NCBI GenBank assembly: GCA_965247735.1
Contig: CBDFHN010000001.1
Location: 310,001-374,000, forward strand
Source: JAOXRU01 sp965247735
Lineage (GTDB): Bacteria > Bacteroidota > Bacteroidia > Flavobacteriales > Flavobacteriaceae
Reading direction: 5' to 3'
Length of the DNA: 64,000 nucleotides
Shown: one piece after another, positions 26,702 to 34,497 of the stretch
Layout of the letters: each line of letters begins with the position of its first letter
Position numbering within the stretch: position 1 is the stretch's first letter
Made by a program: the position numbers and the translations under genes
Notes under the pieces: model-generated
The model's database searches: none
Seen by the model: the letters and a program-made list of their open reading frames with translations, nothing else
Told to the model about the DNA's origin: nothing

Positions 26702-27375
26702 TTAATAGATAACTATTTGTTTACCATGTATCTTATATTTAAAATCCATTACAAAACTAATTTCTTGTAGAATGTTCTTTAAGCTTGGTTGTTTGTGATA
26801 CCCTTTGTAGATCTTAGTTAAAAGTAGTTTGTCCTTAACCTCAATTTCTACATTGTATTTTCGGATTAACTCATTAAAAACGTTTTTTAAGTTCTCATTA
26901 AAAAACAAATTGTTTGTTACCCAAGAGTTGTAGTTTTTAGCCATAACAACATTTTTTTCAATGCCTTTATTGGTTATAGCTACTTGTTCGTTTGGTAGTA
27001 CTATTATGGTTTGGTTATTTGTTTTTTCTAAATTAGAAAAAGACACCTTACCTTCATTTAAAGTCAGTATAGTTTGCTCAGTTTCATATGCAGATAAATT
27101 AAATTTTGTTCCTAAGACTGTTGTTAACGATTTATCTGTTTTTATTATAAATGGACGACTACTATCTTTGGCAACTTCAAAGTAGGCTTCCCCTTTTAAG
27201 CGAACTACCCGTTCAGAAGTCGTAAATCCATCTGTGATTTCAAGTATAGAATTAGCATTTAAATGCACTTTACTAGCATCGCTTAATGTAATAAGTTTTA
27301 ATTCTCCATAGCCAGTAGTATAGCTAAGTTTGTTTGAATTTAGAAAATTAAAGGCAATGGAGTGTCTACCTTTGA
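26702..27375 (-). pseudogene. FecR-like anti-sigma factor, 3' fragment (cut by IS3 element)
   Basis: This is the periplasmic C-terminal part of a FecR-family protein, readable from the insertion boundary as SKGRHSIAFNFLNSNKLSY, then TTGYGELKLITLSDASKVHLNANS (the family LPDGSxVxLN motif) and the C-terminal STN-contacting domain (FNELIRKYNVEIEVKD). The first ATG left in it is at 27268, which would give a 188-residue product with no membrane anchor. Joining it to 28597-28900 restores a single 325-codon frame, a normal FecR length. The residue would be an exported-domain fragment without a signal, so function is very unlikely unless the IS excises. Confidence 0.88.
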
Positions 27376-27419
27376 TGTGACGATTTTTTAGAGTCCATAT
27401 AATATTTATATATTAGATT

Positions 27420-27701
27420 ATGGCAAAAAAACATGATAACGAGTTTAAGGTAATGATAGTATCACTATTAAAATCTGGAAGTAAACCGAAACAACTTGGA
27501 GAGGAATATGGATTAAACCCAGGTATGATTTGTCGCTGGGGACGGGAATTTGCAGCAAGATCTGGAGATTTTTCTAAAAAGAAAGTACTTTCTATAGAAG
27601 CCCAAGAATTAAAAGCTTTGAAAAAAGAATTAAGAGATGTAACTATAGAGCGCGACATCTTAAAAAAGGCAGTAAGCATCTTTTCCAAGAGCGACTCATA
27701 A
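27420..27701 (+). CDS. IS3-family transposase OrfA
   Basis: This 93-residue protein has the helix-turn-helix of IS3 OrfA (KPKQLGEEYGLNPGMICRWGREF) followed by a leucine-rich coiled coil (LKALKKELRDVTIERDILKKAVSI). At its end lies the heptamer A-AAA-AAG (27662-27668) in the register needed for -1 ribosomal slippage. The shifted frame runs without a stop into OrfB, giving the OrfAB transposase. OrfA alone normally binds the ends and down-regulates transposition. Confidence 0.93.
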   Translation: MAKKHDNEFKVMIVSLLKSGSKPKQLGEEYGLNPGMICRWGREFAARSGDFSKKKVLSIEAQELKALKKELRDVTIERDILKKAVSIFSKSDS

Positions 27702-27748
27702 GATATCAATTTGTTTTAAAAAACACGGATATTTATAGTGTTGAGAAG

Positions 27749-28582
27749 ATGTGTAAGTGTATGAGAGTTAGTAAAAACGCTTATTATCACTGGCTTAAAA
27801 ACAAAGACTTAATAGTTATGGAGACTCCAAGAAATTATCTAAAGAAGAGGATTAAAGCCATTTTTGAAGATAGTAGAGAAATCTATGGAAGTCATCGGAT
27901 TCAAAAAAAACTAGAACGTGAAGACCTTATATATTGTCGGTCTTATATAGGATTACTTATGAAAGAAATGAGGTTAAAAAGTATCTTAAAGCGAAAATTT
28001 GTAGTAACAACAGACTCAAAGCACAGTTTTCCAATAGTAAAAAATGTATTAAATAGAGATTTCAAAAGTCTAAAAATAGGAGAAAAATGGATTTCTGATA
28101 TTACATATATTAGAGTGAATGATAACTGGAATTACCTAACAACCATCATAGATTTAGCAGATAGAAAAGTAGTAAGTTGGACTTTAAGCGAAGACATGAC
28201 TTCCCAAAACACCATTATTAAAACTTGGCATCAGGCCAGAAGTAAAAGACAAATTAAAGATGGTTTTATTTTTCATTCTGATAGAGGTGTACAATATGCG
28301 TCTAATAAGATCACAGATATTTTCTCTTTCAATTGCAAAATAACCCAATCGATGAGTAGAAAAGGTAATTGCTGGGATAATGCTGTAGCTGAAAGTTTCT
28401 TTAAAACAATTAAACATGAATGGTTATATAGATTTAAATATACTTCATATACTCAATTATATAAATCTATTGAAGACTATATAGACTGGTATAATACACA
28501 AAGATTACACTCTTCTTTAGGATATTTAACTCCGTTAGAAATGGAAATCAAACTAAAAGGATTTAGTAACAAAGCGGCCTAA
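27749..28582 (+). CDS. IS3-family transposase OrfB (DDE integrase core)
   Basis: This 277-residue open frame is the catalytic half of the IS3 transposase. After the helical start (MCKCMRVSKNAYYHWL) come the HTH_21-like region (IYGSHRIQKKLERED) and the rve core, with the DDE triad in WISDITYIRV, FHSDRGVQYAS and NCWDNAVAESFFKTIKHE. The C-terminus (WYNTQRLHSSLGYLTPLEME) is complete. The natural product is probably the OrfAB fusion formed by -1 frameshifting near 27668; the frame is open back to that point. No inactivating change is seen. Confidence 0.93.
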   Translation: MCKCMRVSKNAYYHWLKNKDLIVMETPRNYLKKRIKAIFEDSREIYGSHRIQKKLEREDLIYCRSYIGLLMKEMRLKSILKRKFVVTTDSKHSFPIVKNVLNRDFKSLKIGEKWISDITYIRVNDNWNYLTTIIDLADRKVVSWTLSEDMTSQNTIIKTWHQARSKRQIKDGFIFHSDRGVQYASNKITDIFSFNCKITQSMSRKGNCWDNAVAESFFKTIKHEWLYRFKYTSYTQLYKSIEDYIDWYNTQRLHSSLGYLTPLEMEIKLKGFSNKAA

Positions 28583-28596
28583 GAAAATTAGTCACA

Positions 28597-28900
28597 AATT
28601 TACTAGGTAGTCCACAATTGATAAACCTACAATTAAAAGTATACTAGCAGCAGCAATCCAAGTTTTAGATTTTTTCCAGAAAAGAGTATTTGCAATCAGA
28701 ATTACCGTTCTTTCTTTTTGTAAATCAATAGCGTCAGTAATGTTGTTCCAGATCAATTTTTGTTCTGCTTCTATAAAACCCTGCGAAAGTTTTTTGCCAT
28801 TATCTTTATTTTGCTGCAACCACTCTTCAATACTATCCCGCTCTTTTGCAGTGCATTCTTTTCTTGCATATAAATCAAGTAGTTCTGGTGTTATTTTCAT
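28597..28900 (-). pseudogene. FecR-like anti-sigma factor, 5' fragment (cut by IS3 element)
   Basis: This is the cytoplasmic sigma-binding N-terminal domain (MKITPELLDLYARKECTAKERDSIEEW) and the single transmembrane helix (WIAAASILLIVGLSIVDYL) of a FecR-family protein. The gene then runs into the IS3 element, where translation stops two codons later (28592), giving a 102-residue product. Such an anchored N-terminal domain without its periplasmic sensor could still bind the sigma factor, either holding it inactive or, as in E. coli FecR truncations, promoting its activity. Which applies cannot be read from the sequence. The remaining 3' part is at 26702-27375. Confidence 0.88.
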
Positions 28901-29165
28901 TGTTTCTAAATAAAAAAAATATCCTTTACTAGTTAAGTCGAATAAGTAAGGTGTTAGATGAAGGTCTTATCTTTTTTATTTTTTTTGTTTTGCAGTAATA
29001 AGTATTCAGAATAATTGATAACAACAGCGTTTTAGTCCTAAGATATTGTTTTATTATGTTGAAAAACAAGTATTTGTGATGTTGTTTCTGCCAGTTACTG
29101 CAATTTTATATTGTAGTATGTTATTGAGAAAAAAAAGTGATATTAAAAAAATAAACAAAAATAAA

Positions 29166-29714
29166 CTAGACATAGTCCAGTAATCTTTGTTTTAAATATG
29201 TGGTAGCTTTTGCTATATGGTAGGCTACAGCTCTTTCTGATATCAATAAAAAAGAAGCTATTTCTTTATTCGTAAGCCCCTTTTCTCTACTTAAACGGTA
29301 TACATTTTTGCATTGTTTTGGTAACTTTTCAACCAAAACACCTATCTGATCTTGTAGTTCATTATAAGACAAATTATCTTCTGTCGTTGTGTCCAAATCG
29401 GAGTATGAAGCAGTTATAGTATTATGATGTTTTTGATGGCAATTTTTTGCCCTATAATAATCAATAACTTTAAATTTAACAGATCGCATAAGGTAGTTAC
29501 CGATACAACCATCAATGGTTAAATCATCTTTTCTCTCCCAAAGAGACTTAAATATATCCTGAATAATCTCTCGTGTTTCTTCTGCATTATTTATTTTTGA
29601 ATAACACAATTCATACATTTTTTTTGAATACAACAAATAGATCTGTTCAAAACCTTTTGGAGTGCTCAGGTCTAAATTATTGATGTATATTGATTTATGT
29701 TTTTTAAACAGCAA
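29166..29714 (-). CDS. FecI-like ECF sigma factor
   Basis: This 182-residue sigma-70 family protein has region 2 (YSKKMYELCYSKINNAEETREIIQDIFKSLWERK) and region 4 with its helix-turn-helix (LSREKGLTNKEIASFLLISERAVAYHIAKA). There is no region 3, as in ECF factors. The next genes downstream are the anti-sigma halves and an STN receptor, so it is the FecI-like member of the iron cassette and should direct transcription of the receptor operon. It has a very good housekeeping-type promoter (29737-29766). The 265 bp between it and the anti-sigma gene (28901-29165) may contain its target promoter. Confidence 0.92.
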   Translation of the reverse strand: MLFKKHKSIYINNLDLSTPKGFEQIYLLYSKKMYELCYSKINNAEETREIIQDIFKSLWERKDDLTIDGCIGNYLMRSVKFKVIDYYRAKNCHQKHHNTITASYSDLDTTTEDNLSYNELQDQIGVLVEKLPKQCKNVYRLSREKGLTNKEIASFLLISERAVAYHIAKATTYLKQRLLDYV

Positions 29715-29736
29715 GAGTTCTGTAATATTAAGTTAA

Positions 29737-29766
29737 CAAATTTACATTAATTTAGACTTATTACAA
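29737..29766 (-). promoter_or_regulatory. Bacteroidota-type promoter of the ECF sigma gene
   Basis: On the minus strand, TTG (29764-29766), a 19-bp spacer and TAAATTTG (29737-29744) match the TTG-N19-TAnnTTTG consensus, 22 bp before the start codon at 29714. Apart from this promoter and the repeat at 29859-29944, the 306-bp gap 29715-30020 holds nothing recognised. Confidence 0.7.
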
Positions 29767-29858
29767 ACAATTAACTTAAAACCTTTGTTTGATTGTTACC
29801 ATTCTAATCTTCCAACCATTAAAAAAATAGCATTGTAGCTTTACTCGTTAGTATTTTT

Positions 29859-29944
29859 GGATGCAACCTTAAAAAAGGTCGGGCTATACACTATATCTTT
29901 TTAGATTGCATCATAAAAAGGATGCCGTTACTATCCCTTGCGCA
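29859..29944 (+). repeat. Intact copy of the 86-bp intergenic repeat (right flank of iron islet)
   Basis: This is the uninterrupted copy of the element at 22276-22624. It starts GGATGCAACC, has the hairpin CTTTTTA / TAAAAAG in the middle, and ends CCCTTGCGCAACC. Bases 29877-29944 differ from the left copy at one position in 68. Both copies lie in the same orientation, so they form direct repeats around 22.6-29.9 kb. The short word (TG)CGCAACC recurs at both ends of this copy. Confidence 0.85.
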
Positions 29945-29996
29945 ACCGTAGTCATATCTTTTGAGTAAACATTAGGAAAAGTAATTAGTATAAGGT

Positions 29997-30004
29997 TACC
30001 TTTG
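29997..30004 (+). promoter_or_regulatory. -7 box upstream of the CvfB-like gene
   Basis: TACCTTTG matches TAnnTTTG, 16 bp before the ATG at 30021. The nearest upstream TTG (29961) is too far for a standard -33, so only the -7 element is supported. Confidence 0.45.
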
Positions 30005-30020
30005 CGCATATTTTTATATT

Positions 30021-30860
30021 ATGATAGCAATAGGTGAATACAATACTCTCGAAATTCTTAGAGAAACCAGTGTAGGACTGTTTTTAGGAGATACAGAAGA
30101 TAACGATATCTTATTACCTAATAAGTATGTGCCAGAAACTTATGAAATAGGAGATATGATCACCGTATTCTGTTATTTAGATTATGATGAACGCCCAATT
30201 GCTACCGATATTAAACCAGCAATAAAAGTTAACGAATTTGCAGTATTAAAAGTAAGCGATGTTTCTAGCTTTGGAGCTTTTTTAGAATGGGGATTAGAAA
30301 AGCATTTGTTTGTTCCGTTTAAAGAACAACAAGACGAGATGATTGCTGGAAATAAATACTTGGTTTATTGTTATTTAGATGCCCAAACCAATAGATTAGT
30401 GGCTTCTAGCAAGGTGAAAAAATACCTAAACAACGAAAACCTTAGTATTTCTCAATTCGAAAAAGTTGATCTAATTGTTGCAAGAAAATCAGACCTAGGT
30501 TATGAAGTTGTAATCAATGAGGCACATTATGGCTTAATTTATAACAACGAAATTTTTAAGGAACTCCATATTGGCGATAAACATACTGGTTTTGTTAAAA
30601 AAATAAGAGAAGACTATAAAATAGATGTTTCTCTTCAAGATTTAGGATATAAAAATATAGAGCCTACGGCAGAAGGAATACTAGAGATCTTAAAAAAGAA
30701 TGATGGTTTTATAGCAGTTACAGATAAATCTTCACCTGAGGCCATAAAAACAACGTTCGGAATTAGTAAAAAAAGTTTTAAAAGAGCAGTAGGAACACTT
30801 TATAAACAACGATTGATAAGTCTGGAAGAAAAAGGAATACAACTACTTATAAAAGAATAG
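30021..30860 (+). CDS. CvfB/YitL-family S1-domain RNA-binding protein
   Basis: This 279-residue cytoplasmic protein is built of consecutive S1-like OB folds (about 1-62; 68-135 with VLKVSDVSSFGAFLEWGLEKHLFVPF; 140-210) and a C-terminal winged-helix domain (about 215-279, IKTTFGISKKSFKRAVGTLYKQRLI). This is the arrangement of CvfB of Staphylococcus and YitL of Bacillus, which bind RNA and affect virulence-gene expression. In this window it sits between the iron islet and menB and has its own -7 box. The RNA targets are unknown. Confidence 0.9.
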   Translation: MIAIGEYNTLEILRETSVGLFLGDTEDNDILLPNKYVPETYEIGDMITVFCYLDYDERPIATDIKPAIKVNEFAVLKVSDVSSFGAFLEWGLEKHLFVPFKEQQDEMIAGNKYLVYCYLDAQTNRLVASSKVKKYLNNENLSISQFEKVDLIVARKSDLGYEVVINEAHYGLIYNNEIFKELHIGDKHTGFVKKIREDYKIDVSLQDLGYKNIEPTAEGILEILKKNDGFIAVTDKSSPEAIKTTFGISKKSFKRAVGTLYKQRLISLEEKGIQLLIKE

Positions 30861-31152
30861 TAAATAGGGGAGTAGCTTTTTGTCAGTTCTTAATGCTTTT
30901 TTCTATCGGTAATAAAATCCATTATTGAACATCGGTACCTGTGTTAAACTCACAGATATTAGAATAGTGAAAGCATTTTTTATAATCAATGTTTTTTTTG
31001 CTTCTTTTTGATAGCAAACACTATTAATATTCATGAGAATAGTTTAATTTTGAGAGTACAAATATACTATGCTTGTGTAGTGCATTTGTATTTAATGAAC
31101 TATAATTTTAGTTTTTTAAACTAATACAAAAATACAGTTAAAATAATACGAT

Positions 31153-31995
31153 ATGAGTAGTGTAGATTGGAAGGAAGTAAAAAAATATCAAGATATAACA
31201 TATCGTAAAAGCAATGGTGTTGCCAGAATTGCTTTTAATAGACCGGATGTAAGAAATGCATTTAGGCCACAAACAACCAGCGAACTTTATGATGCTTTTT
31301 ATGATGCGCAAGAAGATACCACTATCGGTGTGGTGTTATTAGCTGCTGAAGGGCCTTCTTCAAAAGATGGCGTATATTCTTTTTGCAGTGGAGGAGATCA
31401 GAAGGCTAGAGGGCACCAAGGTTATGTTGGTAAAGATGGGATGCATCGTTTAAATATTTTGGAAGTACAACGACTAATTCGTTTTATGCCGAAAGTAGTT
31501 ATTGCTGTTGTTCCTGGATGGGCAGTTGGTGGGGGACATAGTTTACATGTTGTCTGTGATTTAACCTTAGCAAGTAAAGAGCATGCCATATTTAAACAAA
31601 CAGATGCCGATGTAACAAGTTTTGATGGTGGTTATGGTTCTGCTTATTTGGCAAAAATGGTAGGTCAAAAAAAGGCAAGAGAAATTTTCTTTCTCGGACG
31701 TAATTATTCTGCACAAGATGCTTACGAAATGGGAATGGTTAATGCCGTAATTCCTCATGAAGAATTAGAAGATACTGCTTACCAATGGGCACAAGAAATA
31801 TTGGAAAAATCGCCTACATCTATTAAAATGCTAAAATTTGCAATGAATTTAACAGATGATGGAATGGTAGGACAACAGGTTTTTGCAGGTGAAGCTACAC
31901 GTTTAGCGTATATGACAGAAGAGGCTAAAGAGGGTAGAAATGCTTTTTTAGAGAAGCGTAAGCCAAATTTTAAAGACATTAAGTGGATACCATAG
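31153..31995 (+). CDS. menB: 1,4-dihydroxy-2-naphthoyl-CoA synthase (MenB)
   Basis: This 280-residue crotonase-fold enzyme closes the second ring of menaquinone from o-succinylbenzoyl-CoA. The N-terminal substrate segment (YRKSNGVARIAFNRPDVRNAFRPQT), the oxyanion-hole region FCSGGDQKARGHQGYVG, GWAVGGGHSLHVVCDLT with the conserved glycines, the Asp/Ser-containing TDADVTSFDGGYGSAYLAK and the C-terminal GRNAFLEKRKPNFKDIKW tail are all typical of MenB rather than generic enoyl-CoA hydratases. menA follows 0.7 kb downstream, with one gene between. Confidence 0.96.
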   Translation: MSSVDWKEVKKYQDITYRKSNGVARIAFNRPDVRNAFRPQTTSELYDAFYDAQEDTTIGVVLLAAEGPSSKDGVYSFCSGGDQKARGHQGYVGKDGMHRLNILEVQRLIRFMPKVVIAVVPGWAVGGGHSLHVVCDLTLASKEHAIFKQTDADVTSFDGGYGSAYLAKMVGQKKAREIFFLGRNYSAQDAYEMGMVNAVIPHEELEDTAYQWAQEILEKSPTSIKMLKFAMNLTDDGMVGQQVFAGEATRLAYMTEEAKEGRNAFLEKRKPNFKDIKWIP

Positions 31996-32062
31996 TAAAA
32001 AACTATTAACATGTTAACAAACAAGTCGTTAAAAAGTATTACTTTTCAAAAAAAATAATAGA

Positions 32063-32680
32063 ATGCCTTTTATTGAAGAAACAGATTTATTGTCCTTACA
32101 TAAGGATGTTGAAAAAGCACAGATTATTAATGATCGATTGCTTGATCAAATGACGTTCAAGAATAAGGAATTAAAAAAGAGTAAACGCCAGCGAAATACA
32201 TTTGCATTAATTACTGCATTCTTTTTTATTGGAATTATCATTATTGCTTCGTTCTCTCTTGGTGCTAGTAGTATTATACAACGTACTACCTTGGCACAAC
32301 ATGCTGGAACGGATAATATTCTGATCTCTATTGATAGTTTGGAAGTTTTTAAAACTAGATTAGATAATTTAAAGGAAAAAAATAAAGAGCTAAGTATGGT
32401 TAGTGACTTTTACTTGGCAAAAAATATATTAGCAGGACAAAAAATTTATTCCGTTCAGGTTAAATCTTTTGTCGATAATAATGTTTCCTTAGCCTCAGAG
32501 TCATTAATGAATTCTTTATTGGTAAAAGCAAATCCATTTTTCTCCTACTCTTTGGGTGCTTTCGAAACGCTTAAGGAAGCGCAATCTTTTAGGTATCAGT
32601 TGATTAAGATTGGTTTTGAAGATGCTTTCGTCGCTTCCTATAAAGGGGGTAAAAGATTAAAAATAGAAGATCCTTATTAA
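32063..32680 (+). CDS. Membrane-anchored protein with SPOR-like C-terminal domain
   Basis: This 205-residue protein has a charged, probably coiled-coil cytoplasmic N-terminus (LSLHKDVEKAQIINDRLLDQM), one transmembrane helix (about residues 48-70, FALITAFFFIGIIIIASFSL), a second coiled-coil stretch and a C-terminal domain of about 75 residues (KIYSVQVKSFVDNNV... FSYSLGAFETLKEAQSFRYQLIKIGFEDAFVASYKGG). The last has the beta-alpha-beta pattern of SPOR domains that bind denuded peptidoglycan. It lies between menB and menA with 4 bp to menA, so it is probably co-transcribed with them. A link to menaquinone is not evident. Confidence 0.72.
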   Translation: MPFIEETDLLSLHKDVEKAQIINDRLLDQMTFKNKELKKSKRQRNTFALITAFFFIGIIIIASFSLGASSIIQRTTLAQHAGTDNILISIDSLEVFKTRLDNLKEKNKELSMVSDFYLAKNILAGQKIYSVQVKSFVDNNVSLASESLMNSLLVKANPFFSYSLGAFETLKEAQSFRYQLIKIGFEDAFVASYKGGKRLKIEDPY

Positions 32681-32684
32681 ATAT

Positions 32685-33593
32685 ATGTCAAAATTTAAGG
32701 TATGGGTACATGCTGCCCGACTTAGAACTTTACCACTTTCAATTTCTGGAATTATTGTTGGTACCGCAATTGCCAACGCTCAAGGGTATAGCAATTGGAA
32801 AATTACAATACTTGCATTATTAACTACTGTAGGTTTACAAGTAACCTCTAACTTCGCCAATGATTATGGAGATGGTATTAAAGGAACTGATAATGAAGAT
32901 AGAGTAGGGCCAAAACGTGCACTGCAAAGTGGATTGCTTACAGTTTCTGCTCTTAAAAAAGGAATTATTTTCTCTGTATTGATAAATATAATTTTAATTA
33001 TCGCATTGATATTTATCGCATTTGGAAAAGAAAACATAATACTCTTATCTGTTTTTCTTTTTTTAGGATTGGCTTCAATAGTTGCTGCAATAAAATATAC
33101 AGTAGGAAAATCTGCATATGGCTATAGTGGATTAGGAGATGTTTTTGTTTTTCTTTTTTTTGGATTACTAAGTGTCGTAGGAACCTATTTTCTTTTTACT
33201 AAAAAAATTGAAATCTTTGTTTTTTTACCAGCTATAGGAATAGGGGTGTTAAGTACTGCGGTACTTAATCTTAATAATATGAGAGATCGTAGTAATGATA
33301 TGGCTGTTGGTAAAAATACCTTGGTTGTAAAATTAGGAGATAAAAAGGCAAGAATTTATCACTTTGCATTGCTTAGTATTGCATTAATTTCTTTTGCGAT
33401 GTTCAATTATTTTAACTATCAAGGACTTCAGAGTTGTATTTTTTATATTGGATTTATTTTTATTGTAAAACACTTTTTTACTGTTTTAAATATCAAAATA
33501 AATAAAAATTATGACCCAGAATTAAAGAAAGTAGCACTGACAACTTTTTTAATAGCTGTACTATTTTACAGCGGTTACAATATTTTTTTGTAG
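32685..33593 (+). CDS. menA: 1,4-dihydroxy-2-naphthoate polyprenyltransferase (MenA)
   Basis: This 302-residue UbiA-family integral membrane enzyme attaches the polyprenyl chain to 1,4-dihydroxy-2-naphthoate. The first Asp-rich motif is in SNFANDYGDGIKGTDNEDRVGPKRALQ and the second in NLNNMRDRSNDMAVGKNTL, both needed for Mg-diphosphate binding. Eight or nine hydrophobic helices are visible. The start codon is 4 bp after the preceding SPOR-like gene. The TDNEDRVGP signature and the men neighbours make MenA rather than another UbiA member secure. Confidence 0.95.
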   Translation: MSKFKVWVHAARLRTLPLSISGIIVGTAIANAQGYSNWKITILALLTTVGLQVTSNFANDYGDGIKGTDNEDRVGPKRALQSGLLTVSALKKGIIFSVLINIILIIALIFIAFGKENIILLSVFLFLGLASIVAAIKYTVGKSAYGYSGLGDVFVFLFFGLLSVVGTYFLFTKKIEIFVFLPAIGIGVLSTAVLNLNNMRDRSNDMAVGKNTLVVKLGDKKARIYHFALLSIALISFAMFNYFNYQGLQSCIFYIGFIFIVKHFFTVLNIKINKNYDPELKKVALTTFLIAVLFYSGYNIFL

Positions 33594-33627
33594 TTTTAAC
33601 GCTATATAATACTAAAAAAATCTTATT

Positions 33628-34371
33628 TTGAACGATACTATAAAAATTCTAATTGTAGAGGATAATGTCATAATTGCGGATGATATGCAATCAATGTTAG
33701 AAGAGATTGGTTATGAGGTGGTTGGTAATGTTATTATTTATGAACAAGCAGTTGAAGTTTTAAAAAATAAAAAGGTTGACTTAGTTTTAATTGATATTAT
33801 TTTAGCTTCTGATAAGACAGGAATTGATCTTGGTGAGCATATAAGAGCTAATTATAACATACCTTTTATTTTTGTTACCTCAAATTCTGATAGAGCTACA
33901 GTTGAAAAAGCAAAAAAGGTGAAACCTAATGGATACTTAGTAAAGCCATTTGAGCAGCAAGATTTATATACTTCAATTGAAATTGCAATTTCTAATATAG
34001 AAGCAAATGCTTCTCAGCTTGGTGCACCAGAAGAGGATAGTAATATTGTTTCTAACTCTGTTCTTAAAAACTCTATTTTTGTAAAAAAACAGCATTTATA
34101 TTACAGAATTCAATTTGATGATATTAAGTATATAAAGGCAGACAATGTCTACTTAGAAATAAGTACTAAGGATAAAAAATTCTTGGTAAGATCACCATTA
34201 AAAGATTATCTAGAAAAATTGCCTAAGCAGTTTTATAGAGCCCATAAGTCCTATATTGTTAATATAGATCAAATAGAAGCAATTAATTCTAGAGGAATTA
34301 TGATTAATAATTTATTAATACCAATATCTAAAGATTTTAGAGAATTCATTATTTCTTCAATGAATTCTTAA
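33628..34371 (+). CDS. LytTR-family response regulator
   Basis: This 247-residue regulator has a receiver domain (ILIVEDN at the N-terminus, phospho-acceptor Asp in DLVLIDIILA, Lys in GYLVKPF) and a LytTR DNA-binding domain (about 145-245, IKYIKADNVYLEISTKDKKFLVRSPLKDY). The frame begins with a TTG codon (MNDTIKIL); no nearby ATG keeps the receiver intact. It is a paralogue of the regulator at 16627. The TPR histidine kinase after the 914-bp gap is its likely partner. It is separated from menA by only 34 bp and may be read through from it. Confidence 0.9.
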   Translation: MNDTIKILIVEDNVIIADDMQSMLEEIGYEVVGNVIIYEQAVEVLKNKKVDLVLIDIILASDKTGIDLGEHIRANYNIPFIFVTSNSDRATVEKAKKVKPNGYLVKPFEQQDLYTSIEIAISNIEANASQLGAPEEDSNIVSNSVLKNSIFVKKQHLYYRIQFDDIKYIKADNVYLEISTKDKKFLVRSPLKDYLEKLPKQFYRAHKSYIVNIDQIEAINSRGIMINNLLIPISKDFREFIISSMNS

Positions 34372-34390
34372 TATACCAAATACCTATTAG

Positions 34391-34428
34391 AAAAAGCTGT
34401 CTCTATACCTATAGAAACAGCTTTTTTT
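34391..34428 (+). terminator. Terminator after the LytTR regulator
   Basis: AAAAAGCTGT and ACAGCTTTTT, with an inner CTATA / TATAG pair, form a long hairpin ending in a T run, 19 bp after the stop codon. Confidence 0.88.
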
Positions 34429-34444
34429 ACTTTGCATTGTTCTA

Positions 34445-34497
34445 GTTGTACATATGGCTATCAAAATAGCCTGTTATACAACAGTAGTTATGTTGTA
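34445..34497 (+). other. Overlapping, mutually exclusive hairpins
   Basis: GTTGTA (34445-34450) can pair with TACAAC (34477-34482), with an inner GGCTA / TAGCC stem. The same TACAAC can instead pair with GTTGTA at 34492-34497. No gene is present, and the function is unknown. Confidence 0.45.

Larger units (their letters stand above)
27376..28596 (+). mobile_element. IS3-family insertion sequence, intact, inside the fecR-like gene
   Basis: The element is about 1221 bp with imperfect terminal inverted repeats: left end TGTGACGATTTTTTAGAG, right end (reversed) TGTGACTAATTTTCTTAG. It carries overlapping-frame orfA (27420-27701) and orfB (in the -1 frame, ending 28582) of the IS3 family, both intact, with all three DDE residues. 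No target-site duplication is visible: the flanking bases are TGA on the left and AAT on the right. The two halves of the fecR-like gene join in frame if the element is removed exactly at these boundaries. It lies opposite in orientation to the gene it disrupts. Confidence 0.92.

Noticed and set aside
29859..29944. Repeat element considered as an integron attC site
   Set aside because: GCGCAACC-like words occur at both ends, but as direct rather than inverted core sites; the RYYYAAC/GTTRRRY arrangement and an integrase gene are not present.
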